From contig WFSH01000226.1 of NCBI GenBank assembly GCA_015486145.1, positions 1 to 9,832 of the forward strand: a stretch of 9,832 nucleotides of DNA, read 5' to 3'. The notes below the pieces were generated by a model. That model did no database searches and had not been told where the DNA came from. It saw nothing but the letters and a program-made list of their open reading frames with translations. Positions 6,624 to 9,832 of the stretch are shown here, piece after piece. The stretch comes from Mesoaciditogaceae bacterium. GTDB taxonomy: Bacteria; Thermotogota; Thermotogae; Mesoaciditogales; Mesoaciditogaceae. Each line of letters begins with the position of its first letter. The stretch's first letter is position 1. Both the position numbers and the translations under genes were made by a program.

Positions 6624-7709
6624 ATGACAAGAGAAGAAGATGTTTCTCGAAAGGTGGAAATCATTCGTCAATATATGGAAGAACGTAAAATGGATGGAGC
6701 TGTGTTATCGAGAATCGACAACTTTGCATGGATAACTTCAGGTGCCAGGTCTTACGTTGCCTTGAGTGATAGAACTGGCGTAGCTTCCGTTTTGATAACG
6801 AAAGACGCGGCTTACGTTATTTCAAAAAATCCAGAAACAGAAAGGTTGAAGCGTGAGGAACTTCCGGAAAATTTTACCGTCGTCGAGTACCCTTGGTTTG
6901 CAAAATTGGATGACACGTTGGATCAAATTGCCGATGGAAAGCATTTATTATTTGAGGAGGATCCGGAATTCAACAATTTCATGCTCAGAACGAGAATCAG
7001 GTTAAGCGAATATGAGCAGAAGCGTTATGCTGAAGTTGGAGAAAAAACCGCGAGAGCGATTGAAGGTGCGATGAAGACCTTAACTCCGGGTATGACAGAA
7101 ATAGAGGCAAAATCTGTGATAGAGTCTTACCTTGTCAAAGAGGGACTTGACGTGCTTTTGGTGTTGGTGTTTGGTGATGAAAGCCGCACTTTGTACAGGC
7201 ACAATCTGGTAAGAAACGTGAAAGTTGGGAAAAAATGTTTTGCGTCGGTGTGCGCAAAGATGTATGGACTTGTGATATCAGCAACACGCACTGTTGAATT
7301 TGAAAGGGACGAAATTTTTGAAAAACAACACGAAGTGAATGTCAGAATAGATTCTGAAATTTTGGATGCTACTTTGAACAAATGGTCTATGTCACAAGTA
7401 TTTTTTGAAATAGAAAAGTCGTATTCTTCTCACGGTTATCCGGATGAATGGAAACTTCATCACCAAGGAGGCATAGCTGGTTACAACACGAGAGAAAACG
7501 TTGCAATTCCCCATTTTCCATTTCAGATAGCCGAAGGTATGAGTTTTGCGTGGAATCCCACCATAACGGGTACAAAATCGGAGGATACATACGTTCGCAC
7601 TTCCAATGAGATGAAGCTTTTAAGTGTGAACAAAAATGGCAATTGGCCTTATCTCGAAGTGGAGGTTAATGGTAGGACCTACCACCGGCCTGGTATACTC
7701 ATTTTGTGA
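6624..7709 (+). CDS. M24-fold (Xaa-Pro peptidase-like) protein, probably degenerate metal site
   Basis: A 361-residue protein with a two-domain M24B layout: a creatinase/prolidase-type N-terminal domain (about 1-125) and a C-terminal pita-bread domain (about 130-345). M24 aminopeptidases bind two metals through Asp, Asp, His, Glu and Glu. Aligned by eye, the region before TRT (SVCAKMYGLVISATRT, from about residue 208) lacks both Asp. The usual EPG glutamate is replaced in AWNPTI (N311). His (H279/H280 in HHQGG) and the last Glu (E320 in SEDT) remain. A standard aminopeptidase mechanism therefore looks unlikely; it may be metal-free like creatinase, or non-enzymatic. The start ATG 6624 follows AAGAGGTGA (6607-6615); the GTG at 6612 lies inside that site. 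It has its own TATAAT box and converges on fliI. Confidence 0.85.
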   Translation: MTREEDVSRKVEIIRQYMEERKMDGAVLSRIDNFAWITSGARSYVALSDRTGVASVLITKDAAYVISKNPETERLKREELPENFTVVEYPWFAKLDDTLDQIADGKHLLFEEDPEFNNFMLRTRIRLSEYEQKRYAEVGEKTARAIEGAMKTLTPGMTEIEAKSVIESYLVKEGLDVLLVLVFGDESRTLYRHNLVRNVKVGKKCFASVCAKMYGLVISATRTVEFERDEIFEKQHEVNVRIDSEILDATLNKWSMSQVFFEIEKSYSSHGYPDEWKLHHQGGIAGYNTRENVAIPHFPFQIAEGMSFAWNPTITGTKSEDTYVRTSNEMKLLSVNKNGNWPYLEVEVNGRTYHRPGILIL

Positions 7710-9015
7710 TCTTGGTGGATTCTGCCAGTGATTGGATGTTTTTTATCGTGTTTTCGAATTCTGCCTCTTCATCGACGGATTGTTTTAAGAATTTTTCAAT
7801 GTCGTCGTGAAACTTTATGGCACGATCTATTTTGGGATCCGTGCCAGTTTTATAAGCTCCAACACTTATCATATCTTTGACAGATGCGTAGGTGGCCATG
7901 AGATCTCGAAGTAAGGTTGCGCTTTCTAAAGTTTTGTCGTCAACAATGGAAGGCATAACTCTGCTAACACTTTTCAACACATCTATGGCTGGATAATGAT
8001 TGGCGTTGGCGAGCTCTCTTGTCAGGACGATGTGTCCATCCAAAATTCCCCGTGCCGTGTCACTGATAGGCTCGTTGATGTCATCGCCTTCGACGAGTAT
8101 GGTGTATATTCCGGTTATGGAACCTTTGTCCGAATTGCCCGCACGTTCAAGTATCTTTGGAAAGAGCGCGAAAACACTTGGTGTGTATCCTCGTGTTGCT
8201 GGTGGTTCTCCGATGGCAAGGCCGACTTCTCTTTGTGCGAGTGCGAACCTTGTTAAGGAGTCGACCATTAGTAAAACGCTTTTGCCTTGATCCCGAAAAT
8301 ATTCGGCTATGGCAGTGGCGGTGAATATGGCTTTAACCCTTACAAGTGCTGGTTTGTCGCTTGTGGCGACGACAACAACGGATCTGTTGATACCTTTTCC
8401 CAAATCCCTTTCTATGAATTCTCTAACTTCTCTTCCTCGTTCTCCAACTAAACATATGACGTTCACATCCGACTCCGCATTGCGGGCTATCATACCCATC
8501 AAAGTTGATTTTCCAACACCACTTCCAGAAAAAATACCTATTCTTTGGCCCTTTCCTATTGTTAAGAACGCGTCTATGGCTCGTATACCGACTGGTAAGG
8601 GTTCTGATATAAGCTGGCGAGTTATGGGGTTGGGTGGTGGGGCGTTTAGAGGATAACGCTTGTAGGAAATTAAAGGATTGCCGTCCAAGGCGTTACCGAG
8701 TCCATCTATTATTCTTCCAAGCATGGAATCACCCACAGGTACGGAAAGTCTCTCTCCTGTTGCAACTATAGAAGCGCCTGCCGACATTCCTTCTGTATCG
8801 CTCAATGGCATCAAAATGACTTTGTTTTCTTTAAAACCCACTATTTCTGCAAGCACTTTTCCGCTCATGGATTCTATCTCGCACAACTCTCCGAGAGGTG
8901 CATTGGGCCCGATAGATTCGATGGTCAATCCCACCACCTTATCCACACGTCCCCTCATTTTCCAAAGTGCTCCATTTTGGATTTGTTCTTTCACGTTATC
9001 AAAGATTTCTTTCAT
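7699..9015 (-). CDS. fliI: Flagellum-specific ATPase FliI (type III export ATPase)
   Basis: The hexameric ATPase of the flagellar type III export apparatus, at the cytoplasmic face of the basal body. Numbered from Met at 9015 it has 438 residues, the family length. Visible are the N-terminal beta domain, then PVGIRAIDAFLTIGKGQRIG (141-160), the P-loop SGSGVGKST (163-171), Walker B SVLLMVD (246-252) and the FliI/YscN signature GYTPSVFALFPKILERAG (276-293). An in-frame ATG at 9057 would add 14 residues, but that stretch lies largely in the dispersed repeat, so the start at 9015, behind GAGAG, is preferred. The 3' end overlaps the convergent M24 gene by 11 bp. No fliH, fliJ, fliF or fliG is adjacent. 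A non-flagellar type III ATPase is the alternative, but no secretion genes are visible. Confidence 0.95.
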   Translation of the reverse strand: MKEIFDNVKEQIQNGALWKMRGRVDKVVGLTIESIGPNAPLGELCEIESMSGKVLAEIVGFKENKVILMPLSDTEGMSAGASIVATGERLSVPVGDSMLGRIIDGLGNALDGNPLISYKRYPLNAPPPNPITRQLISEPLPVGIRAIDAFLTIGKGQRIGIFSGSGVGKSTLMGMIARNAESDVNVICLVGERGREVREFIERDLGKGINRSVVVVATSDKPALVRVKAIFTATAIAEYFRDQGKSVLLMVDSLTRFALAQREVGLAIGEPPATRGYTPSVFALFPKILERAGNSDKGSITGIYTILVEGDDINEPISDTARGILDGHIVLTRELANANHYPAIDVLKSVSRVMPSIVDDKTLESATLLRDLMATYASVKDMISVGAYKTGTDPKIDRAIKFHDDIEKFLKQSVDEEAEFENTIKNIQSLAESTKITK

Positions 9016-9043
9016 ACAAAGCATCTCTCTTTCCAATAAAGCA

Positions 9044-9230
9044 ACATTCTTTAACATTTTAGTACCGCTTTACAAGCGGTGAGTGTAATCTTTTTGAAGC
9101 CTTGTCAAAACTGATTCGTTATTTTATTAGAGTCTTTGACCACAGCGTCATCCTGAAAGTTCCGTAGGAACTATTCAGGATCTCCAAGCAACTAATAAGG
9201 TGAATCGAGATTCTGAATCAAGTTCAGAAT
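9044..9230 (-). repeat. Right copy of the dispersed repeat, inverted
   Basis: The reverse complement of 9044-9223 is about 94% identical to the left copy over 170 positions, and the core 9054-9117 is identical. It holds the same hairpins: ACCGCTT (9064-9070)/AAGCGGT (9074-9080), and the bulged stem around 9151-9180. It adds one not seen on the left because of the window edge: ATTCTGAA (9210-9217)/TTCAGAAT (9223-9230). The inner end reaches the upstream ATG of fliI (9057), so it forms the fliI leader. Confidence 0.9.
9082..9108 (-). promoter_or_regulatory. fliI: Candidate promoter inside the repeat core, right copy
   Basis: The conserved TTGACA (9103-9108, minus strand) and TACACT (9082-9087) with a 15-nt spacer point into fliI. 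Transcription would start near 9075, in the ACCGCTT/AAGCGGT hairpin, leaving a leader of about 60 nt. No better fliI promoter is seen in the vicinity. Confidence 0.35.
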
Positions 9231-9430
9231 GACACATAACAGAGCACGCTGCATACTAACATCCTGTTAGATTCGCTTTCTCGGCACATCCTGTGCCTCT
9301 CATCGCAGCTATCGCTTTGGTCGTGAAAGCAAGAATACATTGCACACTGTGCAATCTTGCTCTCTGTTCTTTCACATCTTGTATGGCGCCTTCATATGTT
9401 TTGACGAAGGCTTCAAGGGGTGGTAAAAAC
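9231..9430. repeat. Run of short palindromes in a non-coding region
   Basis: No gene is seen here. Perfect hairpins are CTAACA (9256-9261)/TGTTAG (9265-9270) and GGCACA (9283-9288)/TGTGCC (9292-9297), both with the core ACATCCTGT. A compound stem follows: GTGAAAG (9323-9329)/CTTTCAC (9369-9375), enclosing GCAAGA (9329-9334)/TCTTGC (9355-9360) and ATTGCAC (9339-9345)/GTGCAAT (9349-9355); its stems share bases 9329 and 9355. Then come GCCTTC (9388-9393)/GAAGGC (9406-9411). Stretch 9398-9416 repeats the core of the big repeat (TTTTGAC, AAGGCTTCAA) with one inserted base. Confidence 0.7.
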
Positions 9431-9590
9431 AAAAAAACAATGAGATCATATGTTCTGACAGTACTTTAAGGGTGAGTTTTAATTTCTAGTTGATGATCAA
9501 AGTATCTTCAAAGGATTAAGGATGCATGCTATATCATTTTTAATTTAATTTGCCAAAGAATCTATCACTTTTTCGCAATGCTTTTGCCCT
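9431..9590. other. AT-rich non-coding stretch
   Basis: I see no coding frame with a start signal, and no RNA gene. CATATGTTCTGAC (9447-9459) repeats CATATGTTTTGAC (9393-9405) with one change. Confidence 0.5.
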
Positions 9591-9618
9591 CACAAAAATA
9601 AAGAGAACCGGCTTCTCT
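9591..9618 (-). terminator. Intrinsic terminator for the tRNA-Arg transcript
   Basis: On the minus strand, AGAGAA (9618-9613) and TTCTCT (9607-9602) form a 6-bp stem with a 5-nt loop, followed directly by TTATTTTTGTG (9601-9591). It faces the direction of tRNA-Arg transcription and would end that transcript before the repeat region. Confidence 0.75.
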
Positions 9619-9657
9619 CATTTATACGGAAAAACGATAATCTCTAAAACATCAATT

Positions 9658-9697
9658 ATTTACAGGGGCTCGAACCTGCAAAAATGGATTTAACAGA
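9658..9697 (-). pseudogene. tRNA-like remnant (T-arm and part of variable/anticodon region)
   Basis: On the minus strand this holds a T-arm-like sequence (GCAGGTTCGAGCCCCTG) with the universal GGTTCGA box. The T-stem pairs well only if the loop is given eight nucleotides. Read on the plus strand, it aligns with the 3' part of the neighbouring tRNA-Arg through the T-arm, variable loop and GGATT of the anticodon arm. There is no acceptor or D-arm, so it cannot be a complete tRNA. It is probably a decayed tandem tRNA, or the trace of integration next to a tRNA gene. Confidence 0.45.
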
Positions 9698-9700
9698 TAC

Positions 9701-9772
9701 TGCCCCTAGGAGGAATCGAACCTCCATTTGCGGATTAGGAATCCGCCGTTCTATCCGTTGAACTATAGGGGC
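9701..9772 (-). tRNA. tRNA-Arg (anticodon CCU)
   Basis: A complete cloverleaf of 72 nt including the discriminator A at 9701. Acceptor stem GCCCCTA/TAGGGGC, D-stem GTTC/GAAC, anticodon stem GCGGA/TCCGC with loop TTCCTAA, and T-stem GGAGG/CCTCC with loop TTCGATT. The anticodon CCU (plus-strand 9737-9739) reads AGG arginine codons. CCA is not encoded, so it is added after transcription. It has a good upstream -10 and a downstream terminator, and appears to be transcribed alone or with the remnant behind it. Confidence 0.96.
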
Positions 9773-9785
9773 TGAATTCTTTGTA

Positions 9786-9791
9786 ATTATA
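9786..9791 (-). promoter_or_regulatory. Extended -10 promoter of tRNA-Arg
   Basis: On the minus strand a perfect TATAAT is preceded by TGA (extended -10), 14 nt upstream of the mature tRNA 5' end, which predicts a leader of about 7 nt. The -35 region at 17-nt spacing (GTACTC) is weak. Confidence 0.6.
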
Positions 9792-9832
9792 TCATAACGA
9801 TCCACACCGAGTACATAGAAAAGCAGTTTAAT

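Noticed and set aside
9016..9057. N-terminal extension of FliI from ATG 9057
   Set aside because: The added 14 residues fall largely in the end of the dispersed repeat, and FliI proteins match in length from the Met at 9015. The extended form is possible but less likely.
8309..9082. Plus-strand open frames across fliI
   Set aside because: They are antisense reflections of the conserved fliI codons; no promoter or ribosome binding site supports them.
9256..9416. CRISPR array
   Set aside because: The palindromes differ in sequence and spacing, and there are no regular repeats with unique spacers.
9658..9697. 3' end of a tmRNA
   Set aside because: Only a T-arm-like piece is present; there is no acceptor stem or tag-encoding frame nearby.

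Overview
The window is a stretch of bacterial chromosome with moderate GC, short intergenic gaps, overlapping genes, strong purine-rich ribosome binding sites and several TTG/GTG starts. Together with a lone FliI gene and MoxR, SerRS and RsmE proteins of this style, it suggests a member of the Thermotogota. That placement is inference; a clostridium-like Firmicute is the main alternative. No phage, transposase, CRISPR or resistance gene is visible.

Layout. (1) 1-400 is non-coding. It starts inside a ~180-bp repeat with several hairpins and ends in a structured leader (320-387) that resembles a fluoride (crcB-type) riboswitch coupled to an intrinsic terminator. (2) 401-4104 is a tightly overlapping plus-strand operon: a MoxR AAA+ ATPase, a DUF58 membrane-anchored protein, and a polytopic membrane protein with a C-terminal DUF4129-like domain. 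This is the familiar MoxR/DUF58 module of the cell envelope, here without a recognisable transglutaminase core. (3) 4157-6491 is a second plus-strand unit behind an extended -10 promoter: serS, rsmE and an unrecognised 122-residue protein. (4) 6624-7709, with its own TATAAT box, encodes an M24-fold protein that seems to have lost most of its metal ligands. (5) fliI lies on the minus strand (7699-9015), convergent with and overlapping the M24 gene by 11 bp. It stands alone, without fliH, fliJ or other flagellar genes beside it. (6) 9016-9700 is non-coding: a second, inverted copy of the left-hand repeat, a run of short hairpins, a partial third copy of the repeat core, a terminator and a tRNA-like remnant. 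(7) A minus-strand tRNA-Arg(CCU) gene closes the window.

How it fits together. The serS/rsmE unit and the tRNA gene are translation housekeeping. The MoxR operon probably assembles or matures an envelope complex. The two repeat copies form an inverted pair enclosing about 8.9 kb, each lying upstream of a gene and pointing toward it, and each carrying the same TTGACA-containing promoter-like core. The most interesting points are the fluoride-riboswitch-like leader in front of a MoxR operon rather than a fluoride exporter, and the large inverted repeat pair that could supply promoters or allow inversion of the segment.
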